Program-made: the position numbers and the translations under genes
Shown here: piece by piece, positions 20,804 through 32,029 of the stretch
Numbering within the stretch: position 1 is the first letter of the stretch
Layout: each line of letters begins with the position of its first letter
Assembly (NCBI GenBank): GCA_963920765.1
Contig: OY987248.1
Coordinates: 4,560,539 to 4,624,538, forward strand
Direction: 5' to 3'
Origin: Ulota crispa
Lineage: Eukaryota; Streptophyta; Bryopsida; Orthotrichales; Orthotrichaceae
DNA: 64,000 bases
Notes under the pieces: model-generated
What the model was told of the DNA's origin: nothing
Seen by the model: the letters and a program-made list of their open reading frames with translations, nothing else
The model's database searches: none

Positions 20804-23768
20804 TCAAAGGTTCAAACAATGGACAGCGTGTGGCTCCGAAGTAGGTCTCGCTGAAGTGCACAGAGTCAGTGCCAGGTCATCTGCCACGTCCTTCTCGAGA
20901 GATCCTTCAGCAGCAGCGTGTGTTTTGGCTCCACCATGCTCTCTGCCTACAGTGGCGGGGTGCAAGCTGAGACGAGTGGAGCCTGTACTGACGGTGGCAC
21001 CAGCTCGTAAGAAGAGCACGTCGTCCGGGGAATCGTAAGCTTGCCCGGTGAGATCCACCATTTCGTGCGTCAGGCATGAGTACTGATCTCCTTGAGCCTG
21101 CTGGTTCAATAGACCCGCCGCTTCAGGGAACAGTGTGTAGTGCTTGCCTACATTTGCTTCATGAGGAGCTTCTCTCGGAGCTACCGGAGCTGGTGCAATG
21201 CGGTCACCATGCCTTTGCACTCTGAAGTATGGATTAGCCTGATCATGCTCCACTTGCTGCTCTAGGAACCTCCGCCGTCGTCCAAATTCCAGCACTTGAT
21301 CTTGCTCTGCACAGTTCGTCATGTCCAGAACTTCGGTGTCCCTCGTTCCTTTGTCATGTCCTGCAGTCAAGTAAAAACAATGAGAAACTCATCTCGCACA
21401 TATTACTTCTCATTTATGACTTGCATGAAGACAAAGCCTGTATCATGTAAACATGTCGATAAGAGCAACACCTCATCGATCTCAAAGTGCATATTTAGAG
21501 CCTGAGCAATGCTTCCAACAGAGCACACAGGTCTTTTAAGCACCTTTCAAAGCGAACATGTCGAACCTTAGCCAAAACATCAGTGAAACTATACTTGGTT
21601 TCATGAGATCATGGGCTTAAGCAAGTTACATTTTTTAGTTCAGAAAAAGAAAATGAGTGTATGTTGAAAAGAGTACGATGACATGATTACCATTGGAAAC
21701 GTGCTTTTCGGATGCGAAGGAGATCATGGGAGACTTGTCGACAGCTCGCCTTCCGGAATACCGCGCTCTTGTGGTATTCAGAGTGGATTCCCATTCGTTC
21801 TTCACCGGCAAGGCAGTGCACACAACGTCGGCATCTAAGACACCAGGAACTGGCGGTTCATTCAAGTTGTTCAGGTGCAAGCTCATGGTTTGCTCGGGTA
21901 GAACTAAACTTGCCATGGACTTCCGAGAGAGCCTGTTGGTAGGATCTCTGGCGTTGTGGTGCATGTTTTGTGCTTGTGGCTGTTGTGCCAATCCTGGGGT
22001 CAAACTTGCGACAGGAATCTCACCTCGCTGCCCGGTAATATCTACATACTGAGAATCCACAACGCTAGTTCTCCCGAGCCGCCTCGCTTTGCCACCGCTC
22101 CTCGCAGTGCAGGTGGGTTCATCACTCGTCTGCCCCGCTTGGCTGCACGACGTGGAAGGGCTGGTGTCTGATTTGAAGGATCTCTCGTATGACGGCGTGC
22201 CTTCAGGGCTGTTGTTGGTTACGTCCCTTGGAGGTGGCTTTGATCCCTGCAATAAAAGTGGAAAAAACGCATCAGGATCTGTAATCAATCTAATACGTGT
22301 CGTACGAGATTAATTTGCTCGATTTGCTCAAGCTGTGAAATGCCTGGAATGCCCTTTCTGCTTTGTCAGGAATGTGGAATTGAAGACTAATAAATTCTAC
22401 CTCGATTAGAGTCGCTCCTGCTTTGATAAATGACCATGAACTTATTAACTAACAGTCACAGAAATTCTCGTTAGCGTCATTTTTTTCAGATATTCGATGC
22501 CTGTGTCAGTCAGCGGGGCTCGCCTGACATGCAGAAAATCAATTCCTCAGCCCTGACATGACCCAATCGTATCAATCGTAAGTGATCACTGACGAAATAC
22601 ACTGAAACGGTACACAAGACAGAGCATAATGGACAAAAAAATCAGAAACTTCGATTCTCTCACACTGCCATGCAGTCAACCTCGAAGTTCTAATGCACCG
22701 AGCTGGAATGCCTTTCCTCAAAAAACACACTGAAAACAAAGTGGTGAGTAACCAGTCAATTCTAGGAGGCAGCTAGAAACCAAGAGATCATCGCTGCGCG
22801 AATTGATCATTAATACCTTCTGTCAAGTTACACACTTCAGATCAAAGACGAGCACTACTAATTAACAAGCTACTTAACCATCTCATCATGGTTGCAAGCA
22901 TTACGAAACCAAAAAACTTCGATCAAGCTCGATCGAGTATTGAGCAACAAACTTGAAATTTAAGACCTCAAACCCAAATGCACATCAGCGCTCAGATGCA
23001 ACCATTTTCCCCTGGTTTCAAGCTCTATGTTGCACCCCCGAAAAAGATCGACACTAAATTCGAGTGACTACGCTACAAGTTCACTACTACATGAAGTTAA
23101 CCCGGATGGGGGGTTCATGACAGACAACGTCATACTCATTAAACAGGCAGATTTCAAGGAATTTGGCGCAATTTTTCAGTAGCCAAACCGGGACCTCAGA
23201 TCTACATCAGTCGTAGTGTTTGGAGCTCTGAAACATGCGTTTTCAATTAGTATGGTCATGTAGAGAGTTGACGCAATGAATAGACTTCAAGCACATGTTT
23301 GGAGGAATGTCACAATGCATCTGCACATGAGACATCATGGTTATGAAGTATTTGTGAAGTGGGTTAGAGAGTAGAAAGCTTGTGACATGAACCGAATGGA
23401 TGCATCACATGGTCACATACCTTTCGAAATATGGTGCCATCCTCCTCCACTTGCCACCCGGCCTCTTGACACAAAGCCTTGAGAACCTCGTTGTGGTCGG
23501 CGTGCTTGGGCAAACAATAGTTCCCGTGGGCGCGCAGCCCAGCGAAGATCTTGGCGGCGATGGCACGCCGCCGGCGCTCCCGCCGCTTGTTGTTCTCACG
23601 CTCTCGAGCCGACGGCATGCGCAGCACGGCGGGGGCCGTGGTCTGGCCTTTTCCTGGTGGGCGGCGGACTATCCATGGTCCCGAGGTTGACTTTATGCAG
23701 CCTCGAACGGTGCATTTGCGCACCTCATTGCTGTCTCCTTGTTCGAAGCTCGGATCGCCGACGTGCAT
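20804..23768 (-). CDS. BZR1: BES1/BZR1-family brassinosteroid-response transcription factor
   Basis: Three-exon model, 486 aa: exon 1 23768-23421, exon 2 22246-21691, exon 3 21360-20804. Introns 23420-22247 and 21690-21361 have GT-AG borders (GTATGT...GCAG; GTAATC...GCAG), and the phases fit (0 and 1). The family start '[19 protein letters not shown]' is at residues 55-73. [28 protein letters not shown] and [17 protein letters not shown] follow across the first junction; this is the atypical bHLH-like DNA-binding domain of BZR1/BES1 proteins. A Ser/Thr/Pro-rich region follows ([22 protein letters not shown]), suited to GSK3/BIN2 phosphorylation. LALTL (464-468) in ADDLALTLC matches the C-terminal EAR repression motif (family form DLELTL). 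Known family role: nuclear regulator binding E-box/BRRE sites in brassinosteroid response. The first in-frame ATG (23768) gives a 54-residue N-terminal extension; a start at the internal MPSARE (residue 51) is possible. Confidence 0.9.
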
Positions 23769-25830
23769 GGTTGCCGTAACGAGCTCGCCGTCCACTCCGG
23801 ATGTGATGTCGACTGCTTTTGGATGTCCCACTTCGTCCACACACGACGACTTCAATCTCTAGTTCGTGCGCATGTGCAACTCGTAATCCGGCACTGCGAC
23901 TGAGTTTGCATGCTCGGTCAGGGTCGCCAGCGAGATAGGTGTGTGCTCTCTCTCTCACTGCGACTACAGCGTCGTCGTGGTCTTCGTGCACATGGGTCGA
24001 TCTGCTTCAGCAAGGTTGTCGTGGCCGGCCAGGTCTTCGAAAATTCGGTTACACAAGGCTCTTGATGCAGACAGGTGCAGTCCAAGCACGTGTAAAGACT
24101 CAGTCCAGTATCATACTAGTCTCGCCACACCTCCTACGAGTGGTAACCAAAGAAGTCGAATGCTGGCGTCGCACGACACACTGATGTGAGCCCCCAGTTG
24201 CAGTTTAATTGATGTGTATATCTTTCAAGTCTCTTTTTTCTAATCGGTAGTCCGCTGTACACCTTTCGTGCGATTGGTTCGAGTGATTCGCAATTGAGAC
24301 GAGACCCTCTGCGCTGAAGCTGAAAGACGTGAGGACTTTGTTGTGATGGCAGTAGTAAATGCGGCCAGAAGCGGTGAAGCATTTGCTGCTTGATGCTGCT
24401 GCGGAAGTCCCGCCAGTTGGCTAAAAGTGCACAACTTGGGGGTAGGCTTCTGCTTCTGCTGCTGCAGCAGAAAGATGCAGCCGAAGTCCTCGCTTCATGT
24501 ATCGAACTTCTGCAGCGGCCATAAACACTGACAGCGGAGGAACTCAAACTCTCACTCAAGCAACTCTTTCTCCCACAATCTCAACTCAGAACTGCGTGCA
24601 ACTGAACCCTCGTCAAGACAACTGAACCGCAACACCCAACCCTAGTTCTTCTTTAAGTGAGATGCCTGCACCGCCTTGATCGAAGACAACCAACACGAAG
24701 AAGAACAAGTCGCACCGAAATGGCTAACTACAGTACTAAGCTCAACCCTACCCCACAGAAATGGGTAAAGAAAAACCCGTAGCGAAGCCAAGCCAATGAC
24801 CTCAAACACAAGACCGCCACGCAATCAAAGAAACCCCCCCGCCTCTCCAGTGAATTTGCACCGGCGGCTAAAAGAACGTCGATCGAGGTTACAACACGCG
24901 GGTACCGACTGAAGCCGGCTAGCTAGAGCGGAGTACGTCTCAGCACTTGCACCACCGCAAACCCCGCATGACCGCACAGCAGTACGTGACACTGGCCTCG
25001 TTTAGTGCATTACGTTGGCACCCTCTAGCGACAATTAAACACGAAATCCACCCCGCAACGTAACATCGTCGCGCTAGTACGTACGACAACTGCAACAACA
25101 TTCAACACTGGACAGACTCACTCCCCTTCCCCACATGAACACGAACAGTGACAACAAAAAGCAGCAGCAGCATGAGACTGACTGACTGTTGTACTTGTCA
25201 CGTAACACAGCCGAATCGAAAGCGTTTTCCACGACGTTTGAAGGTGGGTCGGAGGTTAAGTGTGTGCACGGCAGCATGGACACACGACACGACACTCTCG
25301 ATCGGAGTAGTGGGAGGGAGGGAGAGCAAAACAAACAAAACAAAAGGGGGGCGAGAGAGGTGAGAGGAGAGACGCGCGTGATGGCGATGAATACCGTGCA
25401 TGCACTGTCTGTCTGAGTGTCCTCAACGGGCCCTGCCTGCAGGTTTGATCAACCCCAGCTCTGGTGGGAGCCAGCCCAGCCAGCGGCGGTGGGTGCTTGC
25501 TCTCTTTTGCTCCTGCAAGTGATTCGTGCGTGGATCTGTGTGATTTTTTATCTTTTTCTCTTCCTTTTTTTTACTTACCATTGATCTTCTTCGTCTTCAA
25601 GCTTATTTTTTATTCGTTGCTGCTGCTGCACGGCCGGTAATGAGAGAGAGAGAGAGCGCGCGCGGGGGCGGGCTCGTCGTTCAAGGCCCGACACCCGCGG
25701 CGTCAAAGTGATATCCCTGTCGCACCCTGCGTGCGCAGCCGGTCGACCGTTCCGCGCCGGAACGCGTCGCCTCCGCTCTCCACTGCGCACGGGTTTAACT
25801 GTGAGCTCATTCCCCCCCACGGTCGTAGGT
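23769..25830 (-). promoter_or_regulatory. GC-rich leader and presumed promoter region of the BZR gene
   Basis: About 2 kb upstream of the BZR start codon is GC-richer than the intergenic background and contains CpG-rich blocks near 24830-25100 and 25620-25800. The minus strand carries several small frames that would be upstream ORFs if transcribed. The longest lies at 24134-24559 and begins at a real or near-cognate start without family motifs. The transcription start cannot be fixed. It ends where AT-rich transposon DNA resumes at about 25.84 kb. Confidence 0.4.
25642..25664. repeat. (GA)n-(GC)n dinucleotide tract
   Basis: GAGAGAGAGAGAGA followed by GCGCGCGCGGGGG. On the minus strand this reads as a CT-rich tract, which in plant promoters often lies near transcription starts, upstream of the BZR gene. 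Confidence 0.75.
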
Positions 25831-26001
25831 TTGGGATGAATGTTAACCCTTCAACTGCTTCAGTAAAGGCCCAAATTCAAAAGATAAGCAAATCCTCTTT
25901 GAAATCTTATTACAGCTAGCAACTTCCAAATTCTGTTTGTATCATTCGAGAATCTTAGGTTGTGATTTCTTTTCTCTATTGATTTATTCTTATAACGTTA
26001 T

Positions 26002-27560
26002 TTAACCCCTAAATGCCCAAGAACGAATGGGGACCTCTCAAAATAAATATTAAAATGAGATTTTTCAGCTGAGTTGACCTAATTTTTTTTTTGTCAGATT
26101 GCCCTAAATCTTGTTAATTTCAAATTGTATTTCCTTTAAATTACTCTCATTTCATTGGAAAACACTCATTATAACAAATATGGTGTTCAAGGCACCCAAT
26201 TTGGGTGTTTACAAAACTTTAAAGATGATCAAAGCATTATCAAATCACTATTTTCAGTTTTTTTTTTTCAATTCAAGTTTTTTTTAGAGTTTGTTTTCAA
26301 CATCAAAAATCTGATTCTAAAAATGAATATTGATGATTTTTCTACTCTATTATTACTTTGTACAAGGGTCTCCATTGTAATCTTAAGTTTTCTAGTGTTG
26401 GAAAATCTTGCAAATGAGCCTCAAATACTAGAGCTTAGAGAAAAATTCATATTATCAATTCATTTATATATAAAAATAGGAGTAGATTTTTGAAAGCTGT
26501 AAGTTGCTTAAAGTTCAACATGTAATGACCTTAAACCTCAAATTTTTTTGATGACCAACTTTTTAGATTTGATATGTGAAATGAGGATTGGAAGACTTCA
26601 AGTCACTTTTGCAATTTTAACAACCTCATGTTCAAACATTATAATCTTTCAAACTATAAGTGATATTGTTGTGTTTTTTTTTCCATACAATCTCTAACAT
26701 GTCTAGTTTGAATTTGTGGGTGATTGCAAGAAACACTTGTACTATTTTTTGTCCCCTCCACCTCTTGGAGGTCCTTTTTGGCTTGTAACTTTTGCGCAAC
26801 AAGTTCTTTTGAGCTAAAATTTTAGAGGAAAGGTACATGCCATAATTATAGGCCTTTCGTAATTTTTGCAATTTTTTAAAATTATTTTACTATTTTTGAA
26901 CAGCCCCCAAATAGGTGTCTACCTTGACCATTTTGAGGGTTTATAGTACTATTTTGGGTTCAAAAAAGCTTTCTAGGGCTATGAATCAAGGATGTTGTTT
27001 ATGGAGCATGCTTACATGCATTTGTAGAAGGGTTTTGCAAAATTACAAATTCCATGGCATCTACATTGTCTCAAAGTGGGCATCCTATCTCCCTTCATTG
27101 GCAAAATACAAAGAAATTTCTCAACAAAGCAATTGTACCATGTGAATGTGTTTAATGGGTTTTCAAATGGCCAATTTTTATTTTATTTTTTTGAATTATT
27201 TACTATTTTCTAAAAAGCAAGAAAGAAATTGGCTATTTGTTGGTGATTTTATTTTGTGCATAACTTTTAGAATAAAAAATTTCTAGGTTTGAATTTTCAC
27301 AAGTATGCTATTTTAAGTGCATTACAAATTTTCCATATTTTATTTTATCTAAAAAATATATATTCCAAAAGCTCATAGTACTACATAGTACTACCAGTTT
27401 TTAGGTTGTTTGAGACAAAACTGTGAAGTGTTTCTTGCAACTACCCTTGTATAGTTACAATTGAAAAAAACTTGATTAGATATATGAAAATATTGGTTGA
27501 TTGTTCAATTTCTTGAAAATTCCAAGAAGCTCAAAAAGGCCTTGGACATTTAGGAGTTAA
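26002..27560. mobile_element. TTAA-flanked piggyBac-type element, longest copy (1.56 kb)
   Basis: TTAA-CCCCTAAATGCCCAAG at the left and CTTGGACATTTAGGAG-TTAA at the right. It is collinear, in inverted orientation, with the 1.03-kb copy at 44469-45502: GGCACCCAATTTGGGTGTTT near 26195 and TTTTTTGATGACCAACTTTT near 26545 recur there. The extra length is about 180 bp near the left end plus about 700 bp in the right half. Largest frame 112 codons (26155-26493), without transposase features. Confidence 0.72.
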
Positions 27561-28537
27561 TGGTGTTGCCTAAAGTGATTTTTGAATAATTACCCATTTT
27601 GAATATCCTAATTGATATAAATAAGTTGTAAATCTATGATACACAAAGGAATATTTGATACACAAAAAGGCCCTTTTGAAGACAAACATGGACAATCAAC
27701 ATCTATTTTTCAAATTGTACTTAATTTAAACAAAAGAACAATTATGGAGCCAATAAATTGTCATTTACACATTCTAACATATTAAAGTAATAAATCACCA
27801 TCATTTGCTTTGATTTGGAAAAATGATTTTTAAATTACCCTTTAATTGCTATATCATTATAAAGTGTCTAGTTGCAATCATTCAAAATTGTTGCAAATTT
27901 TTTGAAGCATTCTAGATTAACAAAATTCAAGCTCCACGGACAAATATGTAGCTTCTATGAACATATAAGAACTTTATGGTGTAAATGACACCAAATTGCT
28001 AGACCACACATAGCACTTTGATGCCACACTATTGTTGTTATTTTTGGTATTAAAGTTTCATTCAAATGGTTCAATATTCTATCCTATTTTTAAGTAACTT
28101 ACAAGAATATGGTAACACTAAAATTGAGTTCTAAAAAATTGGTGAGTTTATCTTTAGTTTTTTTTTAAAAATTGCTTGAGCCCTAAGGTTGCCGCTATGC
28201 TCAAGGAAAAATATACTATTTTTGCCACAATGCTTTGAAAGTGAAAAGTTTAACTAGAGAATGTCGACAACTCAAGACATGATAGAGGAGTTGTAAAAAA
28301 GAAGGGAAGGTAGGGTCAAATATCACCTTATTGTTGTAGCCAATATGTGGTTGCTGTTGTTTTATGCAAAACTAAAAACAAATTTAATTTAATTAACTAT
28401 ATATATTATTATGAAAAAAAACAAAATTAAGTGGACAACTAAGCTCAACAAGGAAGTTTTTTTTTCTTCTCTTTTTCAAAGTAAATGATTCAAGTATCAC
28501 CCAAGTTGAACCCCCATCACAAGGAATTAAGATCTTC
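27561..28537. other. AT-rich intergenic DNA, no gene seen
   Basis: Very AT-rich, with no supported gene, RNA or complete element. Confidence 0.4.
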
Positions 28538-28608
28538 AATGAACATTTAGTCATTGCCAATGAACATTTAGTCATTGCCAATGAACATTTAGTCATTGCC
28601 AATGAACA
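28538..28608. repeat. 21-bp tandem repeat, three full copies plus a partial
   Basis: The unit AATGAACATTTAGTCATTGC(C) occurs at 28538, 28559 and 28580 without mismatch, followed by AATGAACA. Because 21 is a multiple of three, the minus-strand frame reads a seven-residue repeat (SLAMTKC), but no gene is supported. Confidence 0.92.
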
Positions 28609-29000
28609 ATCCATAATCCTTGGTGAAGAATTTGCACTTCTCAATGATAAATCCGTAAATATTGCTTGAATAAAGTCCTTTGCATTTTTGGTTGCCTTAA
28701 ACTTGCAAATATAAATGAAAATTATAAAGTGGTGTCATATTGTTGTAATGTTAGTGTTGTTTGCACTTGTGTTAGCAAAAAGGATATGTGGCAATATTTT
28801 GTTCAAGCAATATTTATGCATGTTAAAGTCTTCACACATAAGCACTCTCACACTTGCACCACTAGCTACTCAGGCTCTATCCATGTTCACAATGACTTAA
28901 ATATGAGAATGCCTCTACATGATGAGGCCCTTATTCTACACATAATCTCCACTGAAGTATCTATAATCCTTAATTATACAAGAAAACTTGCATAACGCCT

Positions 29001-29644
29001 TTAACCCCAAAGCGTCAGAGGGGACAAAAACTGTCCTCGACCAAATTTTGAGGTTGAATTAAACCTGACCAAATTACTATTTTTAGTAAATTATATTTTT
29101 GAAAAGTTATTTCTTAATTTTAGTTTTAGCTTCAACAATCTAATTTTGTAAATGATTAATTATGAATTTTCTATTCAAGATTTTATGCACAGGTGTTCAT
29201 TGCAATCTTGTCTATATATAGTGTTGAGGGCTCTTGGGAATGAGTCTCAAATACACTAGATCTTCAAGAGAAATTTACATTAGAAATTCATTTAAAAAAA
29301 TTGTAGAGTAGATTTTGAGAAGTCATAAATTGATTGAGGCTATGCATGTTAGGCGCTTTAACCTCAAATTTTTTTGATGACCAAGTTTTTAAGTTTGACA
29401 TGTGTAAAGAAGACTAAAAGACTTCAAATCACTTTTATAGTTTCAACACCCTCATGATCAAACATTATAATCTTTTAATCTATAAGAGATATTGTTGTAT
29501 TTTCTTTTCTGATGAGATCTCTAACATGTCTAGTTTGATTTTATACAGTTACAATTCAAAAAGAATTGATACAACTTATCAAAATATTGGCTTTTTGTTC
29601 AAATTAGAGAAAATTCCTAGAAGCCCATGTCACTTTGGGGTTAA
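29001..29644. mobile_element. TTAA-flanked piggyBac-type element (0.64 kb)
   Basis: TTAA-CCCCAAAGCG at the left and CACTTTGGGG-TTAA at the right. It is the inverted counterpart of 46583-47237. The central blocks TTTTTTTGATGACCAA and CTCTAACATGTCTAGTTTGA are shared with the 1.56-kb and 1.03-kb copies, so all four form one superfamily. No coding capacity. Confidence 0.72.
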
Positions 29645-30762
29645 AATCCTAATTCTGCAAAATAACCTGCCATGAACAGGAACGAAAGGTTTAGGTGAAA
29701 TTGTGCAATTCTTAGTTTGAGACTTCATGGGTTTGGATTAATTAAAAACCTTAGCTTCTAGAAGGACCCCCAGGAGGGCCTGCCACCTGCCACAAAACTA
29801 GTGCACTAAGGAAGAGATCAAATCAAAGGGAACTTACACAAGACGTACGTACCCAACTCTCAACGTGTAGGAAAATTATTGCAGTTGGGTAAAAAGGTCT
29901 TGGATGTCCCTCTCAGATGCCCATGCTCCTGACCTCAAGGCAGTAGTTACTAGTTACCACTAAGTTACCACTAACTCCACTGTAACTTCCTCTAGCATAT
30001 GTAATTTACTTATACCCTGGCACAAAATCTAACTCAAAGTCTTCAATGAATTCCTCAGGCTGCACCTTTCTCAACTGTAAAATTAAGTTATGTAGAAAGG
30101 GGATCATAGTAATAATTTGAACTTGCTATGCGGCGTATCTTTATAAAAAAAAAATCTAATTTGATTTATAGTTGAACAGAAAACTAGATCAAACACTTGA
30201 AAAATAGGAAATGATATTGTGCTTCGTTTAAAGCTTCTACACTTTGTTATCAACATTAGTTCTTCTTCTTGTAGAGTTTGCTAAGCTTTTTCCATGCACG
30301 TATTTACAAAACAATAAGAATCATATAGAAATATAAAGGGGTGCTAAAAAATAAGATTTTCTGTATTGACAAGATGGCTATTCAACAAAGTAAAAAACCT
30401 GTATTTTTTTCCATTCAATTTATAGAAAATTTTCATGGAAATCGTATTTCTAAAATTATGTGATGGGTTGATTTGATTTTAGTAGCGCAAAGTTGCAAAT
30501 ACATCTCAAATCTTCCCTCTCTGCTTCTTCTTTTTCATGTGAGCATTGCATTCCCCTCTAACATGTGAGCAAAGGTGTTAGTTCAAAACATCTCCCTCCT
30601 TCGTTCTCTCGTATTTCAAAATTTGCAAACTCTACCTGCTGGATTTTTACTAGCAAGTTTTGCATTTTTTTTCCTTCTTTAATAGAAAATCAAAATCTTT
30701 GTGGATTTGTGAGTGATCAGTTTCATTTTTACAAAATTGTCAAGAGATCACCAATGACCAAG
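29645..30762. other. AT-rich intergenic DNA, no gene seen
   Basis: No supported gene. Frames are 73 codons or less and lack motifs. Confidence 0.4.
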
Positions 30763-31022
30763 CATAACATTAAGTAGCCTGAAGAGAGGGAAAAGCCTCT
30801 CTTCAGGCATCATCCACAAACCATCCTGACACCAAAAAAAAATATAATAATTAAACTTTCTGACATCCCACATCGACATATGTGCACTAAATTGAGCCTC
30901 TCTTTTGTAAACTCTTTGACAAATTCAGTCAAGTGTCCCCATAGTTAAAGATGGGTGTGAAATATTCCACACCATTTCATCTAAAGGGAGGGCAGCGCCT
31001 GGTAGCGCTACTGAATGTTATG
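30763..31022. mobile_element. MITE with CATAACATTCAGTAGC ends (family E), copy 1
   Basis: CATAACATTAAGTAGC at the left and GCTACTGAATGTTATG at the right. A subterminal hairpin CCTGAAGAGAGG...CCTCTCTTCAGG lies at about 30779-30808. The interior is shared with copy 2 at 47454-47757 in reverse orientation (GAGCCTCTCTTTTGTAAACTC; GAATATTCCACAC type). Superfamily not assignable. Confidence 0.65.
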
Positions 31023-31701
31023 AGAGTCAATTCATAAAGCTTGATGTCTTGAAAATTGAGGATTTTTTTTTATATAATAAATTACCTAACATTGAAAGTT
31101 GACAAGTAAAGAAGGAAAACACATGATAAGAGCATTTTGAATTCCATATCAAAATCCTTAATAGGAGTAAAATAGCAAATTTATGGAAGGAGATACATTT
31201 TTGGAAGGGAATGTTGGATATTTGAATTTGGAAAAAGATAATCTAACGTTGATGGAACATTCACTAGCTAAATGATGTTAATTACTTTTTTGGCTTTAAA
31301 ATTCTCTGTGTAAATTTTAAGCAAATTTGTTGCCATCCAACTGATCCAAGCACTGTTGAATTTGCTAAGAAATTTTAATTATGGCCCTCATGTAACTCAC
31401 GAAGAATTTTTGCCTGCAACTTCACTATTTGTTCAGGCTCTAGAGTTGTGCTCTAAACCAAGATTTGCATATTCAGTTTTAATTGAATTTTTGTAATTAA
31501 AGCTTCTGACATTGATAATTTGAAAATGCACACCGGTAATGGAGTCTTTGATCATCAACTAAAATAGACATAGAATGGTGAGGGGTATTTCTGATATTTC
31601 CCCAATGCAGAATCCACTTGCTTGATCCTCGAAGCCCAACTCCTCAAAGCCCAAGTCTCTCGAAGCCCAGGTCCATGGCATTGAACCCACAAATTCACAG
31701 C
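31023..31701. other. AT-rich intergenic DNA
   Basis: No gene seen. Short imperfect repeats of a CGAAGCCCAA/AAAGCCCAAG motif occur at about 31627-31672. Confidence 0.4.
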
Positions 31702-32029
31702 AAGGTAGAAGGCTCGAAAACCGACCATCTAAGGGCTGAAACTAAATTTTGGGGAGGTAGAATTTCTTGAAATATTTTTCAATAAAATTTCCTTGCAAGA
31801 CAAGAAAAATTGACATCTAATTCAAGTTATTTCATATTTTTTGAAATTTTGTAAATTAGTTATGAATATTTGAAGTTGAAGTGGCATAAGGCTCTATAAC
31901 TGCTCACCTCTTCAAATGTACGTCACCTGTACATTTTAGAAGTCTATGAAAAAAATACATGTATAGAGTGAGAACATTTTGGAGGGTGAGCGATTTTAGA
32001 GCCTGAACGGTTTTCGAGCCTTCTACCTT
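31702..32029. mobile_element. MITE-like element with 22-bp perfect terminal inverted repeats
   Basis: AAGGTAGAAGGCTCGAAAAC... at 31702-31723 is repeated perfectly in reverse complement at 32008-32029 (22 of 22 bp). The element spans 328 bp. A related end, GGTTTTCGAGCTACCTACC, occurs at 41798-41815. No clear target duplication and no ORF. Confidence 0.65.

Noticed and set aside
24134-24559. 141-codon frame on - upstream of the BZR gene
   Set aside because: No family motif. Most likely upstream leader or promoter sequence; no splice link to the BZR frame was found.
25844-25860. TTAACCCTTCAACTGC as a left TTAA-element terminus
   Set aside because: No right partner before the next complete element at 26002, and the motif beyond CCCTT does not match the family.
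26155-26493. 112-codon frame on + inside the 1.56-kb TTAA element
   Set aside because: Phe/Leu/Ile-rich translation of AT-rich DNA, no transposase features, and the homologous 1.03-kb copy does not conserve it as a clear protein.
28538-28608. CRISPR-like direct repeats
   Set aside because: The units are contiguous without spacers, and this is a plant nuclear sequence. It is a minisatellite.
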